Below are positions 23,631-32,465 of a DNA stretch of 39,628 nucleotides, piece by piece. A program made the position numbers and the translations under genes. Numbering within the stretch: the stretch's first letter is position 1; every line of letters begins with the position of its first letter. The notes under the pieces were generated by a model that was not told the DNA's origin, made no database searches, and saw only the letters and a list, made by a program, of their open reading frames with translations. Origin of the DNA: Trichococcus sp. (lineage in GTDB: Bacteria > Bacillota > Bacilli > Lactobacillales > Aerococcaceae); contig JASKKA010000011.1 in the NCBI GenBank assembly GCA_030153215.1, positions 1-39,628 on the forward strand, given 5' to 3'.

Positions 23631-25511
23631 CTATTTTGTACCTCTTTTCTCCAGCATCTCAATCAGTCCTTGGACATCATCCACTTTTTTCAGAACATTG
23701 ATCAAAGTAGGCTCATTGATGACCTTAAAGACAAAATCATATACTTGCATCAAGATTTTCTCTTGTTGCTCAGAAATGTTCTCGGGTGTCACCAGAAACA
23801 ACATCAAGGAAAAAGCATCATTGCGGTTGGCCATTGTGATGTTTCCCAAGACGAATACCAACTTGTTGATGTTGGGATCGGTTAAATGCGGGAAAGCTAC
23901 CTTATTCTCATAAATCATCGTATGCCGTTCTTCTTTTTCGACGAACCGATCGAGGATATCCTCGGACAATCGGTATCTTCTGGACAGGTAGGACATGATT
24001 TCTTCCACATAATCAAAGTAGCCCATTTGGCCTTTCAGATTGACAAGGTGATAACTGATGTTTTCGTTCGTCAGGTACTTGATGTTGTATTGATCTTTCT
24101 CCACTGCATAGATTTTTTGGGCCAAGTCGTCCGGGCTGACCAGTCTGTCGATCTTGATGACAGGGACTTCGGTGTCCAAAGAGATCTCTTCGGTTGTGAA
24201 CAGCAGCCGGAATCGCTTCAGCTTTTCTTTCGGAAGGCTGTCGGTGTTCAGGTGAACGATATTCATCTCATTCCCGACTATCTCTTTGATCTGCCTGCTG
24301 ATCAGCTCAAAGCTGCCTCTCCCAAGATTGGTGATGATGCCGACATCCTTTGTGCTTTTGCCTTTCGGATCGTTCGCTTGCCGTTCGTCCAGCATCAGTG
24401 CGTAGTAGACAGCCAGATAGCTGATGTCATCCGCACTGGCACGCAATTGGTACAGGCGATTCAGTTCGGAAAGCGAAATCTTCGCCAGCTCGAAGGCTAA
24501 AGGGTATTTGAGTTTGATCTGATCCAGGTAAAGATCTGTGTTTGGGATCCGGAAGACCAGTCTGTTTATCAGGAAAAGCAGATGGTATTTGACTTTATCA
24601 AAGAAGGCTTCTTCATCAATCTCGATCATGACCTGATCGCGTACCGTCTTCAGCATGCTGGAAACAACTTGCCTCAGCACCTCTTCGTTTTCGGTATTTT
24701 CGCTTCCTTTTACGTAAGCGGAATTCCTTGTGTTGATCGGGAAGGAAAGAAAAGCAATTTCATGGTCATTCAATGAAACCGCAAATTTCTTTTGCAGCAG
24801 TTGAACATAGGCGATGATGTTTGCCGAATCCGCCTCGAAGTTTTTGTACATCGGGATTTCGGAATCGATTGTATGCCCGTGCGTCACCCTGTGAGCGCTT
24901 ACGGCGAAAGCCTTATAAAGCAATCCTTTTGCCTGCTCATCCAGCTTGTAGTCCCGGGCGAGTCCGTCAAGCACTCCTTGAACCTCCTGGTCCGGCAGAA
25001 AGGTCATCTGCAGCAACTCGAAGACTTCATAGATGAGGACCAATCGTGTGCCGAATTCGCTGCACTGGAAGGTGATGCCTTTGTTCGGGATGCCGACAAC
25101 TTTTGCATTGTATTTCTCCAAAAGTTGCTTCAACTTTTTCAGGTCGTTGTTCACCGTGCTCCGGCTTACGCTCATTTCTTCGGAGAGGTCTCCGATATTC
25201 AGATATTCCTCTGTCACTATCAGGCGGTACAATAAGTACGCAATCCTGCATTCTACTTTATTAAAATCCTGCTGTGTGTTGTAACGAAGTGTGTTGAATA
25301 TGTTCGCCCCCTCCTCTCTGACGATGTCTACTTGTGATTCATCCTTGATCCGGATTTTTAGGAATCCTTCGTAGACAGCGTTCAATTCCGAAATGATCGT
25401 TTTGATCTGATAGCTGTTTTTTCCCGACGCTTCCTCGAGACTCTGAAAATTTTTGTCTTTATTTGAAAGTAACACTCTCAGCAAAAGCTCTCTATCGCTT
25501 GCCGTTGACAT
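23631..25511 (-). CDS. PRD-containing PTS-regulated transcription regulator (GutR/MtlR-like)
   Basis: A 626-aa protein. Two N-terminal helix-turn-helix regions are visible (about 1-60 and about 100-140, with IGDLSEEMSVSRSTVNNDLKKL). Two PTS regulation domains follow (about 165-390), the first with VSAHRVTHGH. Next is a IIB-like domain (about 400-490) and a C-terminal mannitol/fructose-type IIA domain (about 500-620) with His in VAFPHLTD. Such proteins activate sugar operons in response to PTS phosphorylation. The IIB-like domain reads IITNLGRG where a phosphorylated Cys is often found, so that site seems lost. The gene lies 15 bp after srlD; GGGGG precedes the ATG. Confidence 0.88.
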   Translation of the reverse strand: MSTASDRELLLRVLLSNKDKNFQSLEEASGKNSYQIKTIISELNAVYEGFLKIRIKDESQVDIVREEGANIFNTLRYNTQQDFNKVECRIAYLLYRLIVTEEYLNIGDLSEEMSVSRSTVNNDLKKLKQLLEKYNAKVVGIPNKGITFQCSEFGTRLVLIYEVFELLQMTFLPDQEVQGVLDGLARDYKLDEQAKGLLYKAFAVSAHRVTHGHTIDSEIPMYKNFEADSANIIAYVQLLQKKFAVSLNDHEIAFLSFPINTRNSAYVKGSENTENEEVLRQVVSSMLKTVRDQVMIEIDEEAFFDKVKYHLLFLINRLVFRIPNTDLYLDQIKLKYPLAFELAKISLSELNRLYQLRASADDISYLAVYYALMLDERQANDPKGKSTKDVGIITNLGRGSFELISRQIKEIVGNEMNIVHLNTDSLPKEKLKRFRLLFTTEEISLDTEVPVIKIDRLVSPDDLAQKIYAVEKDQYNIKYLTNENISYHLVNLKGQMGYFDYVEEIMSYLSRRYRLSEDILDRFVEKEERHTMIYENKVAFPHLTDPNINKLVFVLGNITMANRNDAFSLMLFLVTPENISEQQEKILMQVYDFVFKVINEPTLINVLKKVDDVQGLIEMLEKRGTK

Positions 25512-25526
25512 CTGACTGCCCCCATA

Positions 25527-26330
25527 CTATCCTCTAGATTTCCCGCCTGTGATGTTGATTGTTGTTCCGGTGATATAATCGGATTTATTGGAGGACAGGA
25601 ATGCTACCAAGTAGCCGATTTCGTCCAATTTTCCGACGCGTCCCAACGGAATGCTCTTTTCATACCCTGTATCCAACTGTTCAACCGGTATGTTTCTTGT
25701 GTAAGCCAATGCTTCATTGTAGGCAGGAGTTGTCAATCCTGTTTTTTCGTTGATCCCCGGTGCGACACCGACGACTTTGATGCCGAATTTACCCAGTTCT
25801 TTTGCCCATGAACGCGTATAAGAATTGGTGGCGCCTTTTGTTGCGGAGTAGATGCTTTGACCGACGGACCCTTCCATCCCGGATTCGGAAGAGATGTTAA
25901 TGATTGTGCCTTCAACTTTGTTCTTCAGCATGTTTCTGACGACAGCTTGTGTAGTGAATACCATTCCCTTTTGATTGACCGCTGTCATTTTGTTGAATGA
26001 ATCTTCATCGATTTCATATTTTCTTTCATCGCTGTAGACATCCACCAACAAGCGCGGCAAGTTCATGCCTGCATTATTGACCAAAACATCGATTTTGCCA
26101 AATTTCTCAACAGCCTTCTCGACCATTGCCTCGACGCTCGCGATGGAAGTCACGTCTGTCTTCACATTCAGTTTACCATAAACGTTCGTTCCCGTTTCAA
26201 CACTCAAGTCCGCCACGACGACGTTTGCGCCTTGTTGTTTCAGATGATCCGCGATGTGCAATCCGATGCCTGAATTGCCTCCTGTAACGATAACCGTTTT
26301 TCCGTCTAATTCCAACCAATTGTTTGTCAT
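25527..26330 (-). CDS. srlD: Sorbitol-6-phosphate 2-dehydrogenase
   Basis: A 267-aa short-chain dehydrogenase. The cofactor motif TGGNSGIG is at residues 16-23, NNAG at 85-88, and the catalytic Ser (INISSES), Tyr161 and Lys165 (YSATK) are all present. The extended central segment LPRLLVDVYSDERKYEIDEDSF and the ending ITGTTINITGGKSRG fit sorbitol-6-phosphate dehydrogenases of lactic acid bacteria. It oxidises sorbitol-6-phosphate, made by the PTS, to fructose-6-phosphate, the expected substrate of the fused aldolase at the end of the operon. GGGGAT precedes the ATG. It is the first gene of the operon. Confidence 0.92.
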   Translation of the reverse strand: MTNNWLELDGKTVIVTGGNSGIGLHIADHLKQQGANVVVADLSVETGTNVYGKLNVKTDVTSIASVEAMVEKAVEKFGKIDVLVNNAGMNLPRLLVDVYSDERKYEIDEDSFNKMTAVNQKGMVFTTQAVVRNMLKNKVEGTIINISSESGMEGSVGQSIYSATKGATNSYTRSWAKELGKFGIKVVGVAPGINEKTGLTTPAYNEALAYTRNIPVEQLDTGYEKSIPLGRVGKLDEIGYLVAFLSSNKSDYITGTTINITGGKSRG

Positions 26331-26354
26331 AATGTTTTGTATCCCCTTTCAATC

Positions 26355-26374
26355 TCTATATTCCAGAGTATAGA
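26355..26374 (-). promoter_or_regulatory. Sorbitol operon promoter and overlapping palindrome
   Basis: TCTATA-TTCCAGAG-TATAGA is an imperfect 20-bp palindrome that includes a -10 box, TATACT on the minus strand (26372-26367). No good -35 box lies at 17 bp, which suits activator dependence (GutR/GutM). The stretch from here to 26706 holds no gene I can support. Confidence 0.5.
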
Positions 26375-26706
26375 CCAAATAAAAAATAAATTAATACAGA
26401 CTCCAGCCAGAAAATCGAGCCGGTTTTTTGAACTAATTCAATTGCCGGAATTTGGAGAGAAAGGGATGAAACTGTTTTTTTGCATCAATTTGCAAAAAAA
26501 GCGCGCGGTTGTTGGGAAAATCTTATTTCTTCTGTTTTTGATTTTTCGGATCGCAAACCTGTATCCGCTGAAAAATCCGAATTAGTGCAACCATTCCTTC
26601 CCTGCAGTGCTATTATCTTTGAACTAATCGGACCTGTGTAAAGGAAAAAAACATACGGATAACTGCGAACGTTCCATTCTCTGAGTGATTCCGTTCGTGA
26701 CACTTT

Positions 26707-26735
26707 TTGACGTACTTAATCAAGTACGCTATAAT
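26707..26735 (+). promoter_or_regulatory. Promoter and operator of the toxin-antitoxin operon
   Basis: TTGACG (26707-26712), 17 bp, TATAAT (26730-26735). The inverted repeat CGTACTT-AATC-AAGTACG (26711-26728) fills the spacer, so a bound antitoxin or complex would exclude RNA polymerase. Confidence 0.8.
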
Positions 26736-26765
26736 AATGTGAGAAACTTAAAAGGAGGAAATCCT

Positions 26766-27020
26766 ATGTCTATCGTAAATCCAAGTCAGGCACGCAAAGT
26801 CTTTTATCAATTACTGAAAGATGTCAACGAAACCCATGAACCCGTCTACATATCAGGTAAAAAGGAAGAAAGCGAAGCGGTTATGGTCAGCAAAAAAGAT
26901 TGGGACGCTATTCAAGAAACTCTGTACCTTCAATCTTCCGGAGTAGCCGATGTCGTCCAACAACGTGAAAAAGAACATGAATTTGTTGCACTGGAGGATA
27001 TCGATTGGAATACTATGTAA
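26766..27020 (+). CDS. YefM-like (Phd/YefM) antitoxin
   Basis: An 84-aa protein of the Phd/YefM family, MSIVNPSQARKVFYQLLKDVNETHEPVYISGKK...AVMVSKKDWDAIQETLYL, with the usual N-terminal DNA-binding fold and an acidic C-terminal tail (EFVALEDIDWNTM) that would wrap the toxin. GGAGG precedes the ATG at 26766; the frame extends upstream without a site. It overlaps the toxin start by 16 bp. It should neutralise the RNase and repress its own promoter, whose inverted repeat lies at 26711-26728. Confidence 0.92.
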   Translation: MSIVNPSQARKVFYQLLKDVNETHEPVYISGKKEESEAVMVSKKDWDAIQETLYLQSSGVADVVQQREKEHEFVALEDIDWNTM

Positions 27021-27271
27021 AAATAGCAAAATCCGCTATGAAAGACCTAAAAAATTTAAAAGCCGCTCATTTAGATCAGAAATTCATCGGGTTAATGGAT
27101 GTTTTGAAAGAGAATCCCTTTCAAAATCCACCGCCTTATGAGAAATTAGTGGGAAATTTGAGTGATAAATATTCACGACGGTTAAATATCCAACATCGGG
27201 TAGTCTATTCTGTCGACGTTGACACAAAAGAAGTCATTATCTGGTCTGCTTGGACGCATTACGAAAGATAG
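27005..27271 (+). CDS. YoeB/Txe-family mRNA endonuclease toxin
   Basis: An 88-aa protein of the RelE superfamily, YoeB/Txe branch: KSAMKDLKNLK near the N-terminus, LKENPFQNPPPYEKLVGNLSDKYSRRLNIQHRVVYSVD, and the end SAWTHYER. The SRRLN-x-x-HR-x-VY block and the C-terminal His-Tyr are the family's catalytic signature. The start is TTG at 27005, supported by GGAGG at 26993-26997 inside the antitoxin gene at 7 nt. The next in-frame Met is 12 codons in and would remove the first strand. It probably cleaves mRNA at the ribosome when freed. Confidence 0.92.
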   Translation: MEYYVKIAKSAMKDLKNLKAAHLDQKFIGLMDVLKENPFQNPPPYEKLVGNLSDKYSRRLNIQHRVVYSVDVDTKEVIIWSAWTHYER

Positions 27272-27305
27272 TAGCTGCCGCATCAAGGCAGCTACTATCT
27301 TTTTT
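27266..27305 (+). terminator. Terminator of the toxin-antitoxin operon
   Basis: AGATAGTAGCTGCC (27266-27279) pairs perfectly with GGCAGCTACTATCT (27287-27300), followed by T5. The stem begins inside the toxin's last codons. Confidence 0.92.
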
Positions 27306-27351
27306 GTCTGAAGCTTCGCCTGGGATCGGATTAACGGGTAACCAGGTGGTG

Positions 27352-27535
27352 TCCTCCGGTGAACGCAGGCTTCGCCGGAGTTCCGCTGTTAGTCATCTTT
27401 GCCTTCTCCGATGAGCAAAGCTTCGTCGGATGTGCGGCTGATTATTACCGATGTGCTCCGGCGGCCGGCGGCTTACCGGAGCTGGGGCCCGCACCCGGCG
27501 CGCTCCTCCGGCAAGCGCAGTCGGCCCCGAACTGC
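27352..27535. repeat. High-GC hairpin-array repeat, copy B
   Basis: It aligns with 450-650 in the same orientation. Hairpin 1 is CTCCGGTGAA (27354-27363) with TTCGCCGGAG (27371-27380); hairpin 2 is TCCGATGA with TTCGTCGGA (27407-27430); hairpin 3 is CTCCGG...CCGGAG (about 27456-27481). The 15-mer GGCTGATTATTACCG is exact (27436-27450). It lies between two terminators of convergent units, so it is not needed by either gene. An open frame across it is not credible. Confidence 0.6.
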
Positions 27536-27539
27536 AAAC

Positions 27540-27584
27540 AAAAAAAGAGCAGTGCGGATCCCCCGAAAGGGTTCCGTACTGCTC
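27540..27584 (-). terminator. Terminator of glmS
   Basis: GAGCAGT-CGG-CCC and the matching arm ending ACTGCTC (27547-27584) with small mismatches form the stem. On the minus strand seven T follow (A-run 27540-27546). Confidence 0.88.
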
Positions 27585-27621
27585 AAGTCAGTTCATTCAA
27601 TTGCAACAAATTTTAGTTTTT

Positions 27622-29430
27622 TTATTCAACCGTCACCGATTTGGCCAAGTTTCTTGGTTTGTCGACATCATAGCCACGGTGAAGCGTGGCGTAGTAAGCC
27701 ATCAATTGTGTCGGTACGACTGTCATCAGTGGTGCCAGCGCTGGGTGAACAGCAGGCAGGATGATTTGGTCATTTTCGTTGGCCAATCCTTCCATCGCGA
27801 AGACGCAAGTGTTTGCGCCACGCGAACGCACTTCTTCGACGTTTCCGCGGGTATGGCTGGCAACGTCCGCTTGGGTGATGATCGCCAATACCGGTGTGCC
27901 TTCTTCAATTAATGCGATTGTGCCGTGCTTCAATTCTCCGGCAGCAAAACCTTCTGTTTGGATGTAAGAAATTTCTTTCAGTTTCAAAGCAGCTTCCATT
28001 GATACGAAGTAATCCAGACCGCGTCCGATGTAGAAAGCATTGCGGGTGTTCGGCAAGTAGATGTCGGCCAATGCAGCGATGCGCTCTTTGTCATCGATGA
28101 CCGATTCCATCGCATTTGCGACAATCCCCAACTCATGGACCATGTCGATTCCCATATCATGACCGGTTCTCGCGCCTAACGCATCCGACAAAACAGCCAG
28201 GACAGCGATCTGTGCCGTGTAAGCTTTCGTTGAGGCAACTGCGATTTCCGGACCTGCATGCAACAACAACGTGAAGTCCGCTTCACGCGACAAGGTCGAA
28301 CCAGCTACGTTTGTGATCGTCAAAGCCGGGTAACCCCATTCTTTTACTTTCACCAGTACTTGGCGGCTATCCGCAGTTTCCCCACTTTGGGTAAGGAAGA
28401 TAAAGAACGGATTGCCTTTCAACAATGGCGGATTATATGAAAATTCGCTGGCGACATGCACTTCTGTCGGGATCTGTGCAATTTTTTCCAGATAATGTTT
28501 GCCTACCCAACCGGAATGGTAGCTCGTTCCGCAAGCCACGATGTGGATACGGTCAGCTTTCAACATAGCAGTGACCAATTCATCAGGAACCGTCAAGCGG
28601 CCTTCTGCGTTTTGGTACTTTTGGATGATGTTACGCATAACAGCAGGCTGCTCATCGATTTCTTTCAACATGTAGTAAGGGTATGTCCCTTTTTCCAGGT
28701 CGCTGGCATCGATTTGGGCTGTGTACGGGTTACGGGTTACGGCTTTTCCGTCCAACTTTTCGATTGCAACGCCATCAGCTGTCAATGTGATCATTTCGCC
28801 GTCGTGGATTTCCACATATTGGTTCGTAATTTGAACAGTAGCCATTGCATCGCTGGCAACGACGTTGAAGTCATCGCCCAAACCGATCAACAACGGGCTT
28901 TTGTTTTTGGCTGCGTAAAGGACATCCGGCGCTTGCGCATCAACCAACGCGAAAGCGTAAGAGCCTTTCACGATCGACAAAGCACGGCGCAAAGCTTCTT
29001 TGCCGTCCAGGTTTTCTTCAGCAGCGATTTTTCCGATCAGCTGCACAACGATTTCTGTATCTGTTTGGCTGACGAAAGTCACACCAGGGAAATACTCATC
29101 TTTGATTTCTTTGAAGTTTTCAATGACGCCATTATGGACTAATGTGAAACGTCCATCCGCAGATTGGTGCGGGTGCGCATTTTCTGCGCTTGGCACGCCA
29201 TGCGTTGCCCATCTTGTGTGACCGATGCCTACATGCGCCTCGATTTGCTTGTCGACGATTGCGCGCAAATCCGCGATGCGGCCTTTTTCCTTGAATACAT
29301 GCCCTTGGTTTTCAGCGTCTACGACAAAAATACCGGCTGAATCATAACCACGGTACTCCAATTTTTCCAATCCATGCAACAATACCTCTTGTACATTGCC
29401 TTGTCCTACATATCCAACTATTCCACACAT
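27622..29430 (-). CDS. glmS: Glutamine-fructose-6-phosphate aminotransferase
   Basis: A 602-aa enzyme that makes glucosamine-6-phosphate from fructose-6-phosphate and glutamine, the first step towards UDP-GlcNAc. The start MCGIVGYVG exposes the nucleophile Cys2 of the Ntn glutaminase domain ([16 protein letters not shown]). Two sugar-isomerase (SIS) domains follow, with CGTSYHSG and SQSGETADS, and the ending LAKSVTVE is typical. AAGGGGAT precedes the ATG at 29430; the upstream open frame is ribozyme sequence. Its mRNA carries a glmS ribozyme, so the product feeds back on message stability. Confidence 0.97.
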   Translation of the reverse strand: MCGIVGYVGQGNVQEVLLHGLEKLEYRGYDSAGIFVVDAENQGHVFKEKGRIADLRAIVDKQIEAHVGIGHTRWATHGVPSAENAHPHQSADGRFTLVHNGVIENFKEIKDEYFPGVTFVSQTDTEIVVQLIGKIAAEENLDGKEALRRALSIVKGSYAFALVDAQAPDVLYAAKNKSPLLIGLGDDFNVVASDAMATVQITNQYVEIHDGEMITLTADGVAIEKLDGKAVTRNPYTAQIDASDLEKGTYPYYMLKEIDEQPAVMRNIIQKYQNAEGRLTVPDELVTAMLKADRIHIVACGTSYHSGWVGKHYLEKIAQIPTEVHVASEFSYNPPLLKGNPFFIFLTQSGETADSRQVLVKVKEWGYPALTITNVAGSTLSREADFTLLLHAGPEIAVASTKAYTAQIAVLAVLSDALGARTGHDMGIDMVHELGIVANAMESVIDDKERIAALADIYLPNTRNAFYIGRGLDYFVSMEAALKLKEISYIQTEGFAAGELKHGTIALIEEGTPVLAIITQADVASHTRGNVEEVRSRGANTCVFAMEGLANENDQIILPAVHPALAPLMTVVPTQLMAYYATLHRGYDVDKPRNLAKSVTVE

Positions 29431-29469
29431 AAGCGTAAAAATCCCCTTTAATATCGATTTTTTCTGGGT

Positions 29470-29645
29470 GTGGGGATTGATCTCTGTAAGACCGTTCCGG
29501 GCTCTAAAGCCGCAAAAGGGTCTTTTTTGCTTCAATCCTGTAGACTACACGTGCCTTGGGTCATCCGCCGAATCCTTCGATAAACCCAATCCTCGTCACT
29601 TCAGGGCCAATGTTCCTGTGCTCCCTGAAGTCTGGCGCTATCCAT
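29470..29645 (-). ncRNA. glmS ribozyme-riboswitch
   Basis: Read on the minus strand: the cleavage-site block TAGCGCCAGA, then GACGAGG, GGGTTTATCGA and TTCGGCGGATGACCC, all core motifs of the glmS ribozyme. A closing helix GGATTGA...TCAATCC fits P4. Self-cleavage is expected between A at 29639 and G at 29638 when glucosamine-6-phosphate binds, removing a leader of about 50 nt and destabilising glmS mRNA. Ends are approximate. Confidence 0.95.
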
Positions 29646-29693
29646 TTGCTTCTTCCTCTATCCTCCTAGCTTCCTATTTTCCAGAATATATGC

Positions 29694-29723
29694 ATTTTAT
29701 CCTACAAGCAGTGACCTTGTCAA
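29694..29723 (-). promoter_or_regulatory. SigA promoter of glmS
   Basis: On the minus strand TTGACA (29723-29718), an 18-bp spacer and TAAAAT (29699-29694). The transcript would begin near 29687, about 50 nt before the ribozyme cleavage site. Confidence 0.75.
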
Positions 29724-29869
29724 AACGTTTTTGATTCGGTTTCAATCATAATGCTGGTTTGAAGCATTATTTAAGAAAAACTTACACACGTTATGCCGCT
29801 TGATTTCATCAAGATGTCTCAAATGCGGGGGTTACATTCCATTATTTATAAGAACGGTTCCTGCCTAAC

Positions 29870-29912
29870 AAAAAAGCCGTGGAGCACCCCAACTGCAGTG
29901 TTCCACGACCAT
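29870..29912 (-). terminator. Terminator of cdaA-cdaR-glmM
   Basis: GCCGTGGAGCAC pairs with GTGTTCCACGACC with one or two mismatches. On the minus strand six T follow (A-run 29870-29875). Confidence 0.82.
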
Positions 29913-29936
29913 AAAATCATTTACAGGCCCTATCTC

Positions 29937-31289
29937 TTAGATGCCGATTTCGGCTTTTACGACATTTACGATGCGCATAACGTAATCATGGCATTTTTCA
30001 TCCGTTTCAGCTTCAGCCATAACGCGCAACAACGGTTCTGTTCCGCTTGGGCGCACCAAAATGCGGCCTTTACCTGCCATTTCTGTTTCAACCTCTTCGA
30101 TGACAGCTTTCACAGCCGGAATCTCCATTACGCCGTCCTTTTTGGAAACGCGCACATTCACCAATTCTTGCGGGTAAAGCGTCACTTCATCAGCCAATTC
30201 GGAAAGTTTTTTGCCTGTCTGTTTCATGACATTCAACAATTGGATGCCTGTCAAAAGGCCATCCCCAGTCGTGTTCATATCCAGGAAAACAACGTGTCCG
30301 GATTGCTCGCCGCCCAAATTGTAGCCATTTTTGCGCATCTCTTCCACGACATAACGGTCGCCTACTTGCGTCTTCAAGGCAGTCATGCCTTCCGCTTCAA
30401 CCGCCAAATGGAAACCTAGGTTGCTCATTACCGTTGAGACGATCGTATTGTGGTTCAATTTGTTGCGGTCCTTCAGGTATTTTCCGCAGATGAACATGAT
30501 CCGGTCGCCATCGATGATGCGCCCATTTTCGTCCACAGCGATACAGCGGTCGGCGTCGCCGTCGAATGCCAAGCCTACATCCGCCTTTTTCTCGACGACA
30601 AATTTACCTAGGACATCCGGATGGGTCGATCCAACACCTTTGTTGATGTTGATGCCGTCCGGATTCGCTCCCATTGTAAAGAAGTCTGTTTCCAAGTCCG
30701 CGAATAAACGATTGACTACAGGTGATGCTGCCCCGTTTGCTGCATCCAGGCAGACTGTGATGCCGGAAAGGTCATCCGGGATGGTCGTCTGCAAGTATTG
30801 CGCGTATTTAAGGACGCCTTCCGGATATTCATCCACCGTCCCCAATCCGTCTGCTGAAGGTCTCGGCAAATCATCCCCTTCTTGGTCCAAATAGGCTTCG
30901 ATTTCGTTTTCCTGTTCATCCGATAACTTGAAACCGTCGGATCCGAAGAATTTGATGCCGTTGTCGCCTGCAGGATTGTGCGATGCGGAGATCATGACCC
31001 CTGCCACAGCACCTTGAATGCGTGTCAGATAAGCGACGCCGGGTGTCGGGATGACTCCCAATTGTAGCACTTCGATGCCAACTGATAGTAAACCGGCAAC
31101 CAATGCATACTCCAATAATTGACCGGAAATCCTTGTATCACGCGCAACCAGCACAAGCGGATGCGCGATATCTTTAGCGTGCTGTCTTAAGACATATCCT
31201 CCAAAACGGCCTAATTTGAAAGCTAATTCCGGCGTCAATTCGCTGTTCGCAACGCCTCTTACGCCGTCTGTTCCAAAATATTTACCCAT
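29937..31289 (-). CDS. glmM: Phosphoglucosamine mutase
   Basis: A 450-aa enzyme converting glucosamine-6-phosphate to glucosamine-1-phosphate. The start [12 protein letters not shown] is classical. The phosphoserine loop ISASHNP carries Ser103, the metal-binding loop is DGDADRC, the sugar-binding loop GGEQSGH, and the phosphate-binding loop [20 protein letters not shown] precedes the ATG. It is the third gene after cdaA and cdaR with a 66-bp gap. This linkage is conserved in Firmicutes, where GlmM also binds and inhibits CdaA. Confidence 0.97.
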   Translation of the reverse strand: MGKYFGTDGVRGVANSELTPELAFKLGRFGGYVLRQHAKDIAHPLVLVARDTRISGQLLEYALVAGLLSVGIEVLQLGVIPTPGVAYLTRIQGAVAGVMISASHNPAGDNGIKFFGSDGFKLSDEQENEIEAYLDQEGDDLPRPSADGLGTVDEYPEGVLKYAQYLQTTIPDDLSGITVCLDAANGAASPVVNRLFADLETDFFTMGANPDGININKGVGSTHPDVLGKFVVEKKADVGLAFDGDADRCIAVDENGRIIDGDRIMFICGKYLKDRNKLNHNTIVSTVMSNLGFHLAVEAEGMTALKTQVGDRYVVEEMRKNGYNLGGEQSGHVVFLDMNTTGDGLLTGIQLLNVMKQTGKKLSELADEVTLYPQELVNVRVSKKDGVMEIPAVKAVIEEVETEMAGKGRILVRPSGTEPLLRVMAEAETDEKCHDYVMRIVNVVKAEIGI

Positions 31290-31355
31290 TACCTGTAATC
31301 TCCTTTAGATTTTTCGTTTATTTTCTTTGCATGGATTTGTTTGATTTTTGATTTC

Positions 31356-32465
31356 TTATGAACTGCTCTCCGATTGATTCGCTTCGCTGCTCATACTGTC
31401 CGAAGCCGATGATGCGACGGCATTGCTTTCATCGGCGGAAGCTGAGGACTCCCCTGCATCATCGCTGGCTGATGAATCTACTTCAGCTTCTGCAGCATCC
31501 GACACCCGGATATTGACCTTGATTGTGGTCGGCGTCGCCGTTAAGGTATCATTCGGTACCGGAATCGTGAGCGTTTGGGTGGTGTTGCTAGAGACACCCG
31601 TGACACTGACCGGCAGAGTCACTTCATCGATATCGGCAAGCACAGACCGAGCACCCGTTAAGGTCACACTCGAATCTCCATCCACTTCAATCGTGTAAAT
31701 TTTGCCTTCAAGCGGAACACCGATTTGTTGGATGACTAAAGGCACTTCTTTCCCGTAAAGAGAAATCGGAATCCGGACGGAAACTTCCTGAGGATCAACG
31801 GAAACATTCAACTTGTTCCCATTTGTGTCCACTACTTGTACTACAGTATTCATATTCACAGTATTTGTCAAGCCATTTTCAGCTGCGACCGTCACGTAAA
31901 CACTATCCACACGGCTTATGGTCGAAGCCGGTCCGGTCAGCGTTACGGTTTCCGCACTCAGTTCCGGAACGCCGGCCAGATATTCCGGATCGACCAAAGA
32001 TTCATCGAACCGGACTTCCACCGGTCTCTCGATGGCAACCCGCTCTTCAATGACGACATTCACACGCGATGGCGTAATCGAATAATCGATTTCATTCGAA
32101 AGATTCTCGGCCGTCAATTGAATTGTATGGGTTCCTGGCCCCAGTTCGTCTAGATCCTCTGTGACGATCCGGTAATCTGCGGCAGAAATCGTCTGCACGA
32201 GTATGCTCTCTGGACCGTTCAGTGTCAGTACCACCGTTTCCGGCAATCCTGAAATGAAATACGCGTCCGTATCGATATTCACTTGGATCGGGACATTCGA
32301 AATGGTTTCCCGCTTGCTGGTGCTGATGGAACTGTTGCTGGTGCTCGTGGACCAGCCGTAGTTCTCTGAGTAGACATAAGCGAACAACAACAGGGAAATC
32401 AAGAAGGATACGCCTCTGACGACCCACTTGTTTTCCAAAAACTTATCGTCTTGCGGCTTTCTCAT
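31356..32465 (-). CDS. cdaR: CdaR, YbbR-domain regulator of the c-di-AMP cyclase
   Basis: A 369-aa protein with one N-terminal membrane helix (about 15-33) and several repeated YbbR domains outside the membrane (about 50-320; each has a pattern like VxLTGPxSxI...V). A low-complexity Ser/Ala/Glu/Asp-rich tail (about 320-369) may lie in the wall. CdaR modulates the membrane cyclase CdaA. The gene overlaps cdaA by 4 bp, so the two are coupled. The tail is longer than I would expect for the core family. Confidence 0.93.
   Translation of the reverse strand: MRKPQDDKFLENKWVVRGVSFLISLLLFAYVYSENYGWSTSTSNSSISTSKRETISNVPIQVNIDTDAYFISGLPETVVLTLNGPESILVQTISAADYRIVTEDLDELGPGTHTIQLTAENLSNEIDYSITPSRVNVVIEERVAIERPVEVRFDESLVDPEYLAGVPELSAETVTLTGPASTISRVDSVYVTVAAENGLTNTVNMNTVVQVVDTNGNKLNVSVDPQEVSVRIPISLYGKEVPLVIQQIGVPLEGKIYTIEVDGDSSVTLTGARSVLADIDEVTLPVSVTGVSSNTTQTLTIPVPNDTLTATPTTIKVNIRVSDAAEAEVDSSASDDAGESSASADESNAVASSASDSMSSEANQSESSS

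Noticed and set aside
26337-26585. 82-codon plus-strand open frame between srlD and the toxin-antitoxin promoter
   Set aside because: No ribosome site, and it overlaps the sorbitol promoter region; the hydrophobic end arises from T-rich DNA.
27359-27912. Overlapping open frames over hairpin repeat B and the end of glmS
   Set aside because: GC-rich repeat sequence and antisense to glmS; no conserved motif.
29431-29535. Longer glmS N-terminus in the open frame up to 29535
   Set aside because: It would place residues before Cys2, which must be N-terminal for glutaminase activity, and the DNA there is ribozyme sequence.
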